Position numbers and translations under genes: made by a program
DNA from: Caldinitratiruptor microaerophilus
Lineage (GTDB): Bacteria > Bacillota > Sulfobacillia > Symbiobacteriales > ZC4RG38
Direction of reading: 5' to 3'
Length of the DNA: 64,000 bases
Assembly (NCBI RefSeq): GCF_025999835.1
Contig: NZ_AP025628.1
Coordinates: 868,001 to 932,000 of the forward strand
Notes under the pieces: generated by a model
What the model was told of the DNA's origin: nothing
Seen by the model: only the letters and a program-made list of their open reading frames with translations
The model's database searches: none
Shown: positions 8,514 through 16,887 of the stretch, in pieces
Layout of the letters: every line of letters starts with the position of its first letter
How positions within the stretch are numbered: the stretch's first letter is position 1

Positions 8514-8921
8514 TCAAGGCAGCTCCATCCCTTCGCGGAGGATGACGGCCCTCAACTCGTGGTGTTCGGGGCGGTTGAGATCCTCCAAGACAAGAAGGTC
8601 CAGGTCAAAAGGGGCGACGATGCGCTCCAGTTCGGCGTAAACAGCGTAGAAAAGGTGCGGAGGCAGGGTGTCGACACAGAGATCGATATCGGAGTCCGCT
8701 CGAAAGTCTCCCCGGGCAAGAGAACCGAAAAGGAGCACTCGCTTGACACCGCAGTGTTGGCGGAGGTGCTTCGCGGCAACGGCGGACTTCGTACGCGCCT
8801 CAGCCGCCAGCTCCTGCAGTCGCTTGGCGTGTTCCTCGGCACGCCGTTTCCAGCCCTCACGGAATGCCCTTCGCTGTTCCGGTGAGAGCGCCGGTGCGTC
8901 TCGGCGAGGGGGCTCTACCAA
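8514..8921 (-). CDS. Minimal nucleotidyltransferase (MNT), no HEPN partner beside it
   Basis: 135 residues. RVLLFGSLARGDFRADSDID near residue 65 is a full GS-x10-DxD signature. An Arg/Glu-rich helix precedes it. TTG at 8921 follows GGGGGTGA. It shares layout with the MNT at 8008-8394, but the next gene downstream is that MNT rather than a HEPN gene. It may share the HepT of the neighbouring pair or be a leftover of a third module. Confidence 0.8.
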   Translation of the reverse strand: MVEPPRRDAPALSPEQRRAFREGWKRRAEEHAKRLQELAAEARTKSAVAAKHLRQHCGVKRVLLFGSLARGDFRADSDIDLCVDTLPPHLFYAVYAELERIVAPFDLDLLVLEDLNRPEHHELRAVILREGMELP

Positions 8922-9053
8922 CGGAGTTCACCCCCGACCTTACATCAGCCTGGCCACCACGCGGATCCGACGTCTCGATGGAGCTGCGCTGATGGTCCCG
9001 GTGTTCAGTGTAGCATTGGGCGAACTGGCATCAGGTTAGTTGAGGTCAGTAAG

Positions 9054-9302
9054 TCAGGATTCGAGTTCTGGACCGGGCTGGAGCAGGCGGTCGATGACGC
9101 GGACTAGCCTGGGAAGATCCGTGCGGACTGTACTCCACACGACGTCGAGATCCACGCCGAGGTATTCATGGACGACGCGGTTACGCATGCCGATCATGTC
9201 GGCCCAGGGGATCTCGGGGTGGGCCTGGCGGAAATCCGCGGAAACGTTGCGGGCGGCCTCCCCGGTAATCTGGATGCAGTGGACAACTGCATCCTGAACC
9301 AT
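9054..9302 (-). CDS. HepT-like (DUF86) HEPN toxin, shortened N-terminus
   Basis: 82 residues from ATG 9302, starting MVQDAVVHCIQITGEAA, a typical DUF86 helix, with GMRNRVVHEYLGVD holding the HEPN R-x4-H motif and following Tyr. Normal members have about 30 more residues before MVQDAV. Here the open frame before the ATG reads TTRLAIAYLRRKTRKHLEED but has no recognised start after the upstream MNT stop, so the gene is probably N-terminally truncated or uses an odd start. Partner of the MNT at 9368-9691. Confidence 0.7.
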   Translation of the reverse strand: MVQDAVVHCIQITGEAARNVSADFRQAHPEIPWADMIGMRNRVVHEYLGVDLDVVWSTVRTDLPRLVRVIDRLLQPGPELES

Positions 9303-9367
9303 GGGATCTTCCTCGAGATGCTTGCGTGTTTTGCGACGGAGATAGGCGATGGCCAGTCGGGTCGTTC

Positions 9368-9691
9368 TTATCTGGGATCGACATACTCGACCCTCGCTGT
9401 TGCGCGAACACGTTCTCGAATCAGTGGGTGGAGGGCATTCGGGGTAACGAGGTCAACTTTGCGGCCTCCGCAAAGGGCAGAGAGTTCTCGCTCCATGCGA
9501 GCGAGCGCAAAGTACGTAACCGCCGTCCCAGGTCGGAACTCGACGAGAACGTCGATGTCGCTATCCGGGCGGAAGTCGTTGCGGAGGACCGAACCAAAGA
9601 ACGTGAGTTTCTTGATCCGGTGACGGCGGCAGAAACCGGCGAGGGCTTCCCGGTCGATCGTGAGGTTTGGAAGGGTGATGGTGTCACTCAT
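9368..9691 (-). CDS. MntA-type nucleotidyltransferase antitoxin
   Basis: 107 residues with KKLTFFGSVLRNDFRPDSDI then DVLVEF, the GS...DxD motif of MNT proteins. It lies directly upstream of the DUF86 HEPN gene, the standard antitoxin-toxin order. ATG at 9691 begins MSDTITLPNLTID. It is the right-most member of a run of three MNT and two HEPN genes between 7472 and 9691. Confidence 0.83.
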   Translation of the reverse strand: MSDTITLPNLTIDREALAGFCRRHRIKKLTFFGSVLRNDFRPDSDIDVLVEFRPGTAVTYFALARMERELSALCGGRKVDLVTPNALHPLIRERVRATARVEYVDPR

Positions 9692-9878
9692 GCCGATACC
9701 CCCACCGTAACCCGCGTCAGCAACTCGATTCCGGGTACGCTTCCAGGGAGGGCGGCTCAGTAGACCTACTCGTCCTCGCCCCCGAGGTGTCTTCTCGTAC
9801 TCCCATCAGGACGTCCCGATGGCCTCCTGGGACCAGTTTAGCACCAGTCTAGCACATGGTTGGTGCCAGATGTCGAAA

Positions 9879-10547
9879 TTAAGCTGCCCAGGGGTCTACA
9901 ACCAGACGCACCTTCGCGGCTTCCAGGTGCCAGGCCAGCAGGGGAACGAGGTCAGCCGGGACGGCGAGTACGGCGACAGCGGGTCCGCCGGCGACGCCCA
10001 TGAGCCCGCCCGGGGCCTTGTCGGGATCGACGTCGGCGCCGGAGCTGGTCTTGAGGGCGACGACACGCAGGCCCCGCGCGACGATCTGGGCGGCGGCCTC
10101 CTGCGGCGGCTGCCCGGACTGCGCCCTGTTTTGCGGCGTGGCGATCACGTCCACGGAGTCGCCGGGGCGGAGGTAGAGGCCGGTATTCTGGGCGAGGGGG
10201 ACCTCGAAGGCGACCTCGCCCTCCAGGAGTCCCCTCCGCATGGGCGCGTCGATCAGCATGCCGGGGAGGAGGACCTGGCCGGGGAGGATGTCCTGGGCAG
10301 CGACCTTGCCCGCGGCCTGGTCGACGCCGGCCAGGGCTTCGGCGGGAGCGGCCCGGCGCGGGATCTCGCGCACCTCGAGGGCGGCGGCCGGCAGAGGCTG
10401 GAGCGCCCGGACGTGGGCCTTGGCGAAGACCACGGGGACCGGCTCCTCGCCGGGGCCGATGGCCTGAGCTTGGCGGAAGAGGAAGAGGGCGGAGGCGGAG
10501 GCCACCGTGAAGGAGAGGAGCAGGGCGTAGGGTTTGCGCAGGTACAA
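9879..10547 (-). CDS. cpaB: CpaB/RcpC-family Tad pilus assembly protein (SAF domain)
   Basis: A single N-terminal membrane helix (YALLLSFTVASASALFLF) is followed by an SAF/CpaB beta domain: VPVVFAKAHVRALQPL, the AAQDILPGQVLLPGM step and LRPGDSVDVIATP. Family knowledge: CpaB/RcpC is periplasmic or extracytoplasmic and helps Flp pilus assembly. TTG at 10547 about 8 nt after AAGGTGG is preferred; GTG 10559 and ATG 10607 are possible, but the latter would put a hairpin inside the gene. It is the last Tad gene of the leftward block. Confidence 0.82.
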   Translation of the reverse strand: MYLRKPYALLLSFTVASASALFLFRQAQAIGPGEEPVPVVFAKAHVRALQPLPAAALEVREIPRRAAPAEALAGVDQAAGKVAAQDILPGQVLLPGMLIDAPMRRGLLEGEVAFEVPLAQNTGLYLRPGDSVDVIATPQNRAQSGQPPQEAAAQIVARGLRVVALKTSSGADVDPDKAPGGLMGVAGGPAVAVLAVPADLVPLLAWHLEAAKVRLVVDPWAA

Positions 10548-10575
10548 GCCGTTCACCACCTTGGGAAGTGGGGAA

Positions 10576-10603
10576 GGGCGGGAGGCAGGGGGGCCTCCCG
10601 CCC
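10576..10603 (-). terminator. GC-rich hairpin between surface protein and cpaB
   Basis: Perfect 10-bp stem (GGGCGGGAGG with CCTCCCGCCC) and 8-nt loop, 8 bp past the stop of the upstream gene. No T tract follows, so it may act as a pause, an mRNA end-protector or an attenuator rather than a strong terminator. Confidence 0.5.
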
Positions 10604-10610
10604 GCATGCG

Positions 10611-12464
10611 TCAGTCGGGCACGGGCACCACCCAGATGGTGGTCCCCTGGATCGTCACCTGGCCGGGGGCGGTGTCCCGGCCGGCGGGGCCGTCGGCCGT
10701 GACGGTGACGGTGTAGGGGTCCAGGGTGCGTTCGGCCATGACGTCCTGCCACTCGTCGAGCGTGATCCAGTCGACCTTCTTGGTACCCCGCCAGACGGTG
10801 GTCCCCGGGGCCTGGCCGGAGACCTGGGTCAGGGTGATCACGGGGTTGCCGCCCTTCTGCTCGTAGTCCGACCGGCGGTACTGCACGTACGCGGAGACGC
10901 TGGCCGCCCGCCCCGTGAGCTCGACGCTGACGGTCAGGATATCGGCGAACTTGATCGGGTTCGGGGAGAGGGTGACGCTGCGGACGCTCGGCGGGGCGGG
11001 CCTCACGGTGACGGACGCCTGGCGGGTGGCTGTCTGGCCTCTGTCACCGGCGACGACGACGGTGATGGGGTAGGTCTTTTCCTGCGGCGCGGCCGGGGCC
11101 GTCACGGTCGCCGTCCAGGTGTCACCGGAGCCGGAGAGGCGGGACTGCTGGCCCCAGCCGAACGTGGCGAGGCCCTGGGTCACAGGCCCCATGGTCTTGG
11201 CGGTGACGGTGAGGGTCTGTCCCTCAGTGACGGGGTTCGGCGTGACGGTTACGGAAAGGATGCTCACGGGAACGGTGTCAGGCGGCGTGATGGTTACGCC
11301 AGGTCCGCTGCCCACGCCGGAACCGCCGCGGCCGGGGCTATTGAGGGAGATGTCAACGATGCCGCCAGGGGTGCGGATGATGCCGGCTCGGGTGTCATAG
11401 GACCAGGACCACCCGCCGGGGAAGGTGGAGAGCAGGGTGTCGGCCACCTCCGGCGAGACGGCTCCGACGGGCGTCACCATGTTGAGTTCCCGGGGCGCGC
11501 TCGCTTTCCAGCCCACGTCGGCCTTGGGGCCGGAGCTGCCCGTGCCCGTGGCCGCGTAGTAGTGGGCGCTCACGAGGATCATGTTGCCCTCGACGGCGAA
11601 GCCGGCGTCACGGAAGCGCCGGAGCTGCTCGGGCGTGAGCTTGTCGGTGGGGATGGCCGAGATGGTGCCGCCCGAGCCCTTGTTCTGGTTGGCGGCGAAC
11701 TGCGCCACCATGACGGGCTGGCCGTCGCTGCCGATGAGGGGCTTCCCGTCGACCAGGAGGGGGGTGAAGCCTGCGAGGGCGCCGTAACCGATCCGGGCAT
11801 ACGACTCGGGCGGTTGGTAGAGTGAGCCGGCACCGCCGGTGGGATACCGGTCGCTCCTGCCTGCTTGGCCACCCGCGCCGCTGCCGGAGGTGTAGTCCTC
11901 CCGGCGGCCGGTGCCCGTGGACAGCAGCCACTCCGGCGGCTGCAGGCCGGTGCTGCGGCTGTAGTCGCTGCGCGCCCGTTCGGCCCGCTCGTGGGCCTCG
12001 TTCATCCGCTGCTGGGCGGCCTGCATGGCAGCGGCGTCGTCGCGGGCCTGGGCAGCCCGGAACGCGTCGTAGGCAGTCTGCCAATCCTGTTTTGCCTGCT
12101 GGACGGCTTTCTCCATTCGGTCGAAGGCGCTGCTGCCCGAAGTCGGCGATGAGCTTCGGCCGGCCGAACCGCCGGAGGAACTCCCGCCGCCACCACCGGG
12201 ACGGCCGCTGCTACCACCTCCACCCGAGGTCATCTGGCGGTAGAGGTCCATGGCCTTGCTTTCGTTGGCCCCTTGGGCGCGGAGCTCATTTGTCCGGCGG
12301 TGGGCCGCCTCCATGGCGGCGGTATCGCCGCGCTTCTTGGCCTCCTCGTACTTCACCTTCTGCTCGGCGAGCTGCTGCGTGAGGCTCTTGCCGGCGGCAG
12401 CGGGGGAGGCGGCGAGGAGGACGAGGGCCACAGAAAAAGCCAGCCATGCTCGACGCGAACGCAA
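10611..12464 (-). CDS. Secreted, coiled-coil and Ig-like-repeat surface protein
   Basis: TTG at 12464, 9 nt after GGGAGG, gives 617 residues. It starts with a signal peptide (RAWLAFSVALVLLAASPAAA). Residues 30-170 hold charged coiled-coil segments (KVKYEEAKKRGDTAAMEAA and AQARDDAAAMQAAQQRMNEA) split by a Gly/Ser linker. The C-terminal 230 residues hold two or three beta-sandwich repeats with the phrases VTPNPVTEGQTLTVTAKT and LSPNPIKFADILTVSVEL. No catalytic motif seen. Between SLH protein and cpaB in the same operon, it is likely an external component of the pilus or mating surface. Function is not recognised. Confidence 0.6.
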   Translation of the reverse strand: MRSRRAWLAFSVALVLLAASPAAAGKSLTQQLAEQKVKYEEAKKRGDTAAMEAAHRRTNELRAQGANESKAMDLYRQMTSGGGGSSGRPGGGGGSSSGGSAGRSSSPTSGSSAFDRMEKAVQQAKQDWQTAYDAFRAAQARDDAAAMQAAQQRMNEAHERAERARSDYSRSTGLQPPEWLLSTGTGRREDYTSGSGAGGQAGRSDRYPTGGAGSLYQPPESYARIGYGALAGFTPLLVDGKPLIGSDGQPVMVAQFAANQNKGSGGTISAIPTDKLTPEQLRRFRDAGFAVEGNMILVSAHYYAATGTGSSGPKADVGWKASAPRELNMVTPVGAVSPEVADTLLSTFPGGWSWSYDTRAGIIRTPGGIVDISLNSPGRGGSGVGSGPGVTITPPDTVPVSILSVTVTPNPVTEGQTLTVTAKTMGPVTQGLATFGWGQQSRLSGSGDTWTATVTAPAAPQEKTYPITVVVAGDRGQTATRQASVTVRPAPPSVRSVTLSPNPIKFADILTVSVELTGRAASVSAYVQYRRSDYEQKGGNPVITLTQVSGQAPGTTVWRGTKKVDWITLDEWQDVMAERTLDPYTVTVTADGPAGRDTAPGQVTIQGTTIWVVPVPD

Positions 12465-12560
12465 GCGCGTCACCTCCCACGGAAGGGCGAGAAGAAGCAG
12501 GCCCGGCACCGGACGGTGCGGGCCTGCGGATGCAGGGTGTGCCGTCAGGCGAGGCCGGAG

Positions 12561-13961
12561 CTACTCGCGGCACCGGCCGAACTCGTCGCAGTGGTCCTTC
12601 GTCCACCAGGCCGGCAGGGCACCCGGCCCGAGCATGTCGCTCTCCTTCCACCCCTCCTGGTCCCGGACATAGAAGAGCATCCGTCCGTAGTACGAGGTGC
12701 CCGGCATGAGCTGGTTCGTCACGGCTTCCACGGCATCGAGGACTGCAAAGCGGGTGCCGAGGAAGACGGGGCGGGCGGCGACGATCCGCTGGCGGCCACC
12801 CGGGCGGGGGAGCTTGCGTCCGGACCAGGCCCCCGACGCAGCCCCGCCGTCCGCGAAGAGCCCATCCCAAGTGACGTATTTCGGGAGGTCCGACTGGCGG
12901 ATCCGGTCGTAGATCTGCCGGTAGGTCGTGTCAGGCCGGACCCAGTCGCCGATCTCCCCGTCGATCGCGGCGGCCTTGTTGCTGATCTCGACCAGTTCCT
13001 CGACCGTGGGCGGATCATCCGTCAGGAGGTTCGCCAGGACCACGAGCATCTTGGCGGCCTCCAGGCGGGTGACGGGCTGGGCGGGGCGGAAGACCCGACT
13101 GCCGCCCTCGTCATAGCCGGACACGACGCCCAGCTGGGCCGCGTAGCGGATGTTCTCGGACCCCGGGTAGCTCATCGACAGGTCCATGAAGGTCGGAGGC
13201 ACGTCACCGGGCTGGGGGATCTCGACCCACTCCCAGGGGATCTCGTCCCACTTGCCCACCCAGCGGTGCGCGTGCTGAGGGTTGACCCACCGCATGGGCT
13301 GGACGTTCTTGAGGTCCTCCGGAGTCACGTCCAGGCGACGGAGGACGGCGCCGATCCAGGCGGCCAGCTCGCCCCGGGTGATGGGCCGCTCGGGCTCGAA
13401 GCGGTACGCCTCGCCCTGGCGGTGCTGCGCCATGTCGATGATCCCCTCGTTCTGGAGGGTGTGGACGTAGGGCGCGTACCACGCCGCGTCGTCCACGTCG
13501 GCGAACGCAGGAACGCCCGGCCGGAGAGGTACGGTGCCGCCGAACACCCCGAACCCGACGCGGGCCACGGCCGCGGCCGCTTGGGCTCGGGTGAAGGGGA
13601 CCTTGATGGCGAACTCACGGGGTGCCAGGAGGCCGTCGGTTCCCGGGTAGGTAGGGGGCATGCTGCGGATGACGTCGTTCAGCGGGTCGGGGTCGTCCTT
13701 ATATCGTTCGTAGAGCTCCCGATACAGGACGGGTGGCTGGCCGTTGCCCGGGTCGATGGGCACATCGCCGCGGTCGAATCCCTTCATGATCTCGAGAGCA
13801 GCGGCCAGGGCCACGTACCCATGGGCCCAGGGATGACTGAGCTCGATGGTGGCCCAGTCGTCGAACGCGGTGGCCGGGAAGGCCAGGGCGGGCGAGGCGG
13901 TGGAGACGACCACCGCAGCCAGAACGATGGCCACTGCCAGCTTGCGAACGTTCACGTGCAT
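12561..13961 (-). CDS. S-layer homology (SLH) domain surface protein
   Basis: 466 residues with a signal peptide (AVAIVLAAVVVSTASPALA). SLH-type repeats follow: LAPREFAIKVPFTRAQAAAA, FADVDDAAWYAPYVHTLQNE with FEPERPITRGELAAWIGAVL, and AAQLGVVSGYDEGG with FRPAQPVTRLEAAKMLVVLA. Family knowledge: SLH domains tether proteins to pyruvylated secondary cell-wall polymer. The C-terminal third (from about residue 330) is not recognised. SD GGGAGGGG precedes the ATG. Its place in the Tad/T4SS block suggests it anchors the pilus machine to the wall. Confidence 0.85.
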   Translation of the reverse strand: MHVNVRKLAVAIVLAAVVVSTASPALAFPATAFDDWATIELSHPWAHGYVALAAALEIMKGFDRGDVPIDPGNGQPPVLYRELYERYKDDPDPLNDVIRSMPPTYPGTDGLLAPREFAIKVPFTRAQAAAAVARVGFGVFGGTVPLRPGVPAFADVDDAAWYAPYVHTLQNEGIIDMAQHRQGEAYRFEPERPITRGELAAWIGAVLRRLDVTPEDLKNVQPMRWVNPQHAHRWVGKWDEIPWEWVEIPQPGDVPPTFMDLSMSYPGSENIRYAAQLGVVSGYDEGGSRVFRPAQPVTRLEAAKMLVVLANLLTDDPPTVEELVEISNKAAAIDGEIGDWVRPDTTYRQIYDRIRQSDLPKYVTWDGLFADGGAASGAWSGRKLPRPGGRQRIVAARPVFLGTRFAVLDAVEAVTNQLMPGTSYYGRMLFYVRDQEGWKESDMLGPGALPAWWTKDHCDEFGRCRE

Positions 13962-14426
13962 TCACCCCTCCCGTCGATCAGCTCGTCCCGGACCGGGCAG
14001 GAGCACCCGCCCGGTCAGCGCGAGGTGGTGGTCGAAGCCGAAGACGTGCTCGACGGACTCCATCTCGAGCACCACGAGGGTCAAGGCGTCCGTGTAGGAC
14101 AGGTCCTGGTCGGCATAGCGCCGCAGCGTATCCCGGGTGGCCTTGTCCGCTGCCGCGTCGGGGTAGATCACCTTCAGGTGGCCGGTCGCCACCGCGTCCT
14201 CGATCGTGTCCAACCATCGGAGCGCGGGTGTCCGCCCGAGGTGGTATCGCAGGAACGTGTACGTCTCCCCCAGGACGGCGGCGGTCGTAAGCCGGACGAT
14301 CCGGGGGGACAGCGACCGGTAGAACGCGGCGGCCTCGGCGTGCATCCGGTCGGCGGCGTTGGCCAGGGCGATGAACGCCCCCGTGTCGATGAAGAGCTTA
14401 CTTCCGGGCGTAAAGGTAGCGGTCAT
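13962..14426 (-). CDS. PIN-domain RNase toxin (VapC-like)
   Basis: 154 residues. The PIN acidic residues are visible in LFIDTGAFIALANA, TTAAVLGETYTFL and LSYTDALTLVVLE; VEHVFGFDHHLAL closes the fold. Family knowledge: VapC toxins are Mg-dependent endoribonucleases that cut tRNA or rRNA. The start overlaps the end of the ribbon-helix-helix gene by 29 nt. The pair is embedded in the Tad/T4SS block and transcribed with it, so it should act as an addiction module for the element. Confidence 0.85.
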   Translation of the reverse strand: MTATFTPGSKLFIDTGAFIALANAADRMHAEAAAFYRSLSPRIVRLTTAAVLGETYTFLRYHLGRTPALRWLDTIEDAVATGHLKVIYPDAAADKATRDTLRRYADQDLSYTDALTLVVLEMESVEHVFGFDHHLALTGRVLLPGPGRADRREG

Positions 14427-14625
14427 GGTTCACCGCCCCGTCCTCCGGCCCGCCCTGGGCGATGCCGATGGTGTCCAGCAGCGGGTCGCGGGTGCGGGCC
14501 CGGCTGTACGCCTCGATGGCCCGCCGGACGATCTCCGTCTCGCTCAGCCCTTCCTCCTCGGCCAGGCGCTTGAGGATCCGTTCCTGGTCGTCGGTCAAGT
14601 AGACGATCTTCTTGACCGTCGCCAT
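14398..14625 (-). CDS. Ribbon-helix-helix (CopG-type) antitoxin
   Basis: 75 residues starting MATVKKIVYLTDDQERILKR, with EEGLSETEIVRRAIEAYSR forming the RHH helices. The tail would bind the PIN toxin encoded immediately downstream. The ATG lies just beside a 40-bp palindrome that covers the Shine-Dalgarno and -10 region, so autoregulation is very likely. Confidence 0.85.
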   Translation of the reverse strand: MATVKKIVYLTDDQERILKRLAEEEGLSETEIVRRAIEAYSRARTRDPLLDTIGIAQGGPEDGAVNHDRYLYARK

Positions 14626-14627
14626 GC

Positions 14628-14667
14628 GCTATCACCTCGTGACATTAATGTACCACGAGACGATAGC
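14628..14667 (-). promoter_or_regulatory. 40-bp near-perfect palindromic operator of the RHH/PIN module
   Basis: Outer arms GCTATC/GATAGC, inner arms CTCGTG/CACGAG and a central ACATTAATGT form one symmetric site. Read on the minus strand it contains the likely -10 (TACATT; TTGTGT 18 nt upstream as -35) and the SD GAGGTG. RHH dimers bound side by side would block both transcription and translation. Confidence 0.75.
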
Positions 14668-14739
14668 AACACACAACGTAGGCACTGGGCTCCGGTCAGG
14701 AGCGTGCCGGAACCGGCCGCCGGTGTGTCCTACCGCACC

Positions 14740-14882
14740 CGCCCCGCCCGGGCTGAGCGTTGCGGAGCCAGCCGGGGCCGGCAGAGGCAAGGGCGCCCGC
14801 AGGGCGTCCCGGCGGGACCGGAGCGGAGCGGAGGCCCTTGCCGGAGCCGGCACGGGCGGCAGAATGGACATGCCCGGGCGGG
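14740..14882 (-). repeat. Long palindromic repeat, copy B of three
   Basis: Same element as at 6862-7004 in inverted orientation: GGCAAGGGC and GCCCTTGCC arms with flanking CGGCTCCGG / CCGGGGCCGG. The tip sequence differs from copies A and C but keeps a self-complementary stem, i.e. compensating change. Lies between the TadE-like gene end and the RHH/PIN promoter. Confidence 0.7.
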
Positions 14883-14885
14883 GGG

Positions 14886-15440
14886 TCAGCGGTACTGCCA
14901 GGAGCCAGAGGGCTGGTCGTAGCTCGGGGCAGCCTGGCGGGTGGCGACGCGCACGTCCATGCGGGAGGCGGGCAGACCGAGGAAGCGGACCGTGACGGGA
15001 AAGCGCACCTGGGCGTAGACGCTGGGCCCGGACACGGGCTGGCCGAGGGGGTCCCGGGTGCCTGCGTCTGCGGCGCGGTACACCCGGAAGTCCTCCAGGA
15101 CGACGGGACCGGCCATCACGGGGTCGGCAGGAGGGGGTGCCCAGCCCGCCGAGAGGCCGGCGAACTGCGGGAAGGCATGGAGGAAGGCCGCACGGGCACG
15201 GGGTTCGACGATCTCCGCGCGGCCCGTGGCGGCCATAAGGAGAGGGTCGGTCTGGGCGGCGGCGGCATCGAGGGCGGCGACCAGAGCCTGCTCGATGCGG
15301 GAGCGGGCGGCGGCGACCTCGTGCACTATGGCGAAGCCGGCGAGGACGGCGGCGAACAGGAGGAGCAGCGCGGCAGCCAGGATGCCCAGACTGCCGCGCT
15401 GGTCCGTGATGATCGGGGCAATCATGGTCTCAGCATCCAT
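14886..15440 (-). CDS. TadE/TadG-like pseudopilin
   Basis: 184 residues from ATG 15440. DQRGSLGILAAALLLLFAAV is the short basic/Gly leader plus hydrophobic helix of TadE/G-type prepilins. The rest is extracytoplasmic with no known domain; PVSGPSVYAQVRFPVTVRFL forms a beta segment typical of TadE tails. It follows the second TadE-like gene by 7 nt. Family knowledge: minor pseudopilins are needed for Flp pilus assembly. Confidence 0.68.
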   Translation of the reverse strand: MDAETMIAPIITDQRGSLGILAAALLLLFAAVLAGFAIVHEVAAARSRIEQALVAALDAAAAQTDPLLMAATGRAEIVEPRARAAFLHAFPQFAGLSAGWAPPPADPVMAGPVVLEDFRVYRAADAGTRDPLGQPVSGPSVYAQVRFPVTVRFLGLPASRMDVRVATRQAAPSYDQPSGSWQYR

Positions 15441-15447
15441 CCGTGCG

Positions 15448-16533
15448 TCATGCCGTCCCGCCGCCGGGGCAAGGCACGTTCTCCACATAGGTCTCCGTTT
15501 CGGCGTAGGGGATGCGCCGGGTCCGGGTCTCGTAGACGGGTACGGTCACGGTGTACGGCACCTGCCGGGTGCGGGTCTCGTGCTCGGTGTAGGTCTCTGT
15601 GACCTCGTACGGCACCTGCCGGGTGCGCGTCTCATAGATGGGGACGCTGACGGTGTACGGTTCGAGGTCCCGATACGTGCGGTAGGTGCACCGCTTGTAC
15701 AAGGTGCCCGAGCAGACCTTCTTGCGTTTGGTGACTTCCCGGTACTTGGTTTCCTGCCGCGTCCCCACCTGCACCTGATAGGTCTCCTTGCGGTACCGGG
15801 TGACGGTCCGGGTGCGCTGGACCGGCACCTGATAGGTTTCCTCGCGGTACCGCGTCTCCTCCCGGCTGCCGACCTGCACCTGGTACGCCTCGTCCCGGTA
15901 CTTGGTGACCCTCCGGGTCTTGGTGACAGGCCCGCACTTGGGAGCGTCCGACCGGGCCGGAGTTCCCTCCGAATCCCGCCAGGGCTGGAACGCGTGCTGG
16001 TTGGGCTGTGCCCCGGCGCCCGGGGCGGGGCCGTGCTGGGGGGCCGGGGTGCGGGCGTCACCCGACTCGATGCCCGCCGAGCCGGTGGCGCCGGCAAACG
16101 TGGGTTGGGTGCAGGCGTTGTTCCGGACCGGGGCGACGTGGTTGGACACGGCGGTTGCGGTGGCCGCCACGCGGACCCTGAGCGGGGTCTCGAGGCCGAG
16201 CAGGGTGATCGGCAGCAGGTACTCGACCCGGGCCTGGACGCCCTCGCCATAGGGCTGTCGGTTGGTGGTGGCGCTCAGGGCCAGCCGGGAGGGGTCCAGG
16301 CCGGCCTGGTCGAGGTAACTCCGGACCTGGGCGTCGGTGCGGGCGTCGTAGCAGCCGTTCTCGCTGACGTTCTCGGCCACGGCCTCGGCGACCCGCTTGA
16401 GGTGGGCCTGCACGGCGGAGGTACGGGCCACCTGGGCACCGCCCAGGAGAGCAGACCCTGCGACAAGGAGGCCGCCCATCAGGCCGATGACCTCGGCGGA
16501 ACCGCGCTGGCCGTGGGGAAGGCGAAAGCGCAA
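15448..16533 (-). CDS. TadE-like pseudopilin with C-terminal Tyr/Thr/Arg beta-repeat tail
   Basis: 361 residues. The N-terminus has a QRGSAEVIGLMGG leader and hydrophobic helix followed by a pilin-like domain. From about residue 205 the protein becomes a chain of short repeats, first YRDEAYQVQVGSREET-like units (five), then YETRTRQVPYEVTETYTEHE-like units (four). Alternating aromatic, Thr and Arg residues suggest a beta-solenoid or fibre. One Cys pair (KKVCSGTLYKRCTY) divides the two repeat types. The repeat tail could be the adhesive part of the pilus. TTG is the likely start. Confidence 0.65.
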   Translation of the reverse strand: MRFRLPHGQRGSAEVIGLMGGLLVAGSALLGGAQVARTSAVQAHLKRVAEAVAENVSENGCYDARTDAQVRSYLDQAGLDPSRLALSATTNRQPYGEGVQARVEYLLPITLLGLETPLRVRVAATATAVSNHVAPVRNNACTQPTFAGATGSAGIESGDARTPAPQHGPAPGAGAQPNQHAFQPWRDSEGTPARSDAPKCGPVTKTRRVTKYRDEAYQVQVGSREETRYREETYQVPVQRTRTVTRYRKETYQVQVGTRQETKYREVTKRKKVCSGTLYKRCTYRTYRDLEPYTVSVPIYETRTRQVPYEVTETYTEHETRTRQVPYTVTVPVYETRTRRIPYAETETYVENVPCPGGGTA

Positions 16534-16594
16534 GCAGACTCACCGTCCTTTCGGCAGGAGACAAGGGGCCGGTGGGCGCCGGCCCCCAGGTGTC

Positions 16595-16786
16595 TCACTG
16601 GATGGCCGTCACCTTGTTGATGACGGCCTGGAGCCAGCTGGTCACGGCCGGCAGGGCGGTGCCGTTCATGAACACGTAGATAGCGGCGGCGAAGAGGAGG
16701 CCAATCACGACGTAGACGAGGCTGTCCATCCCGCCACGCTCCTCGCGGACGAGGCGGAGCCAGAAGGCCTTCAGGCGGCCGGTCAT
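16595..16786 (-). CDS. Flp-type major pilin
   Basis: 63 residues from ATG 16786 behind GGAGG. A basic leader (LKAFWLRLVREERGGMD) precedes a single hydrophobic helix (SLVYVVIGLLFAAAIYVFM). Length and pattern match Flp/Fap pilins, whose G-x4-E/D site is cut by TadV/prepilin peptidase; here the cut would fall at the Gly-Gly before MDS. The family's usual Glu-Tyr pair is not clear. No TadV peptidase gene is seen in the window. Confidence 0.7.
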   Translation of the reverse strand: MTGRLKAFWLRLVREERGGMDSLVYVVIGLLFAAAIYVFMNGTALPAVTSWLQAVINKVTAIQ

Positions 16787-16887
16787 GGGGTTCACCTCCG
16801 GTGAGTCGGATTGCAGCCGGGCTGGGTCGGCGGGCGGCGCCCGGCTGCGGGCAGGGATGGCCGGCATGGGATCACCTCCCGTACGGG

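Noticed and set aside
9819-11825. A 668-codon rightward open frame over cpaB and the surface protein
   Set aside because: GC-rich antisense frame with Gly/Asp/Val repeats and no SD; the minus-strand genes have signal peptides and coupled starts.
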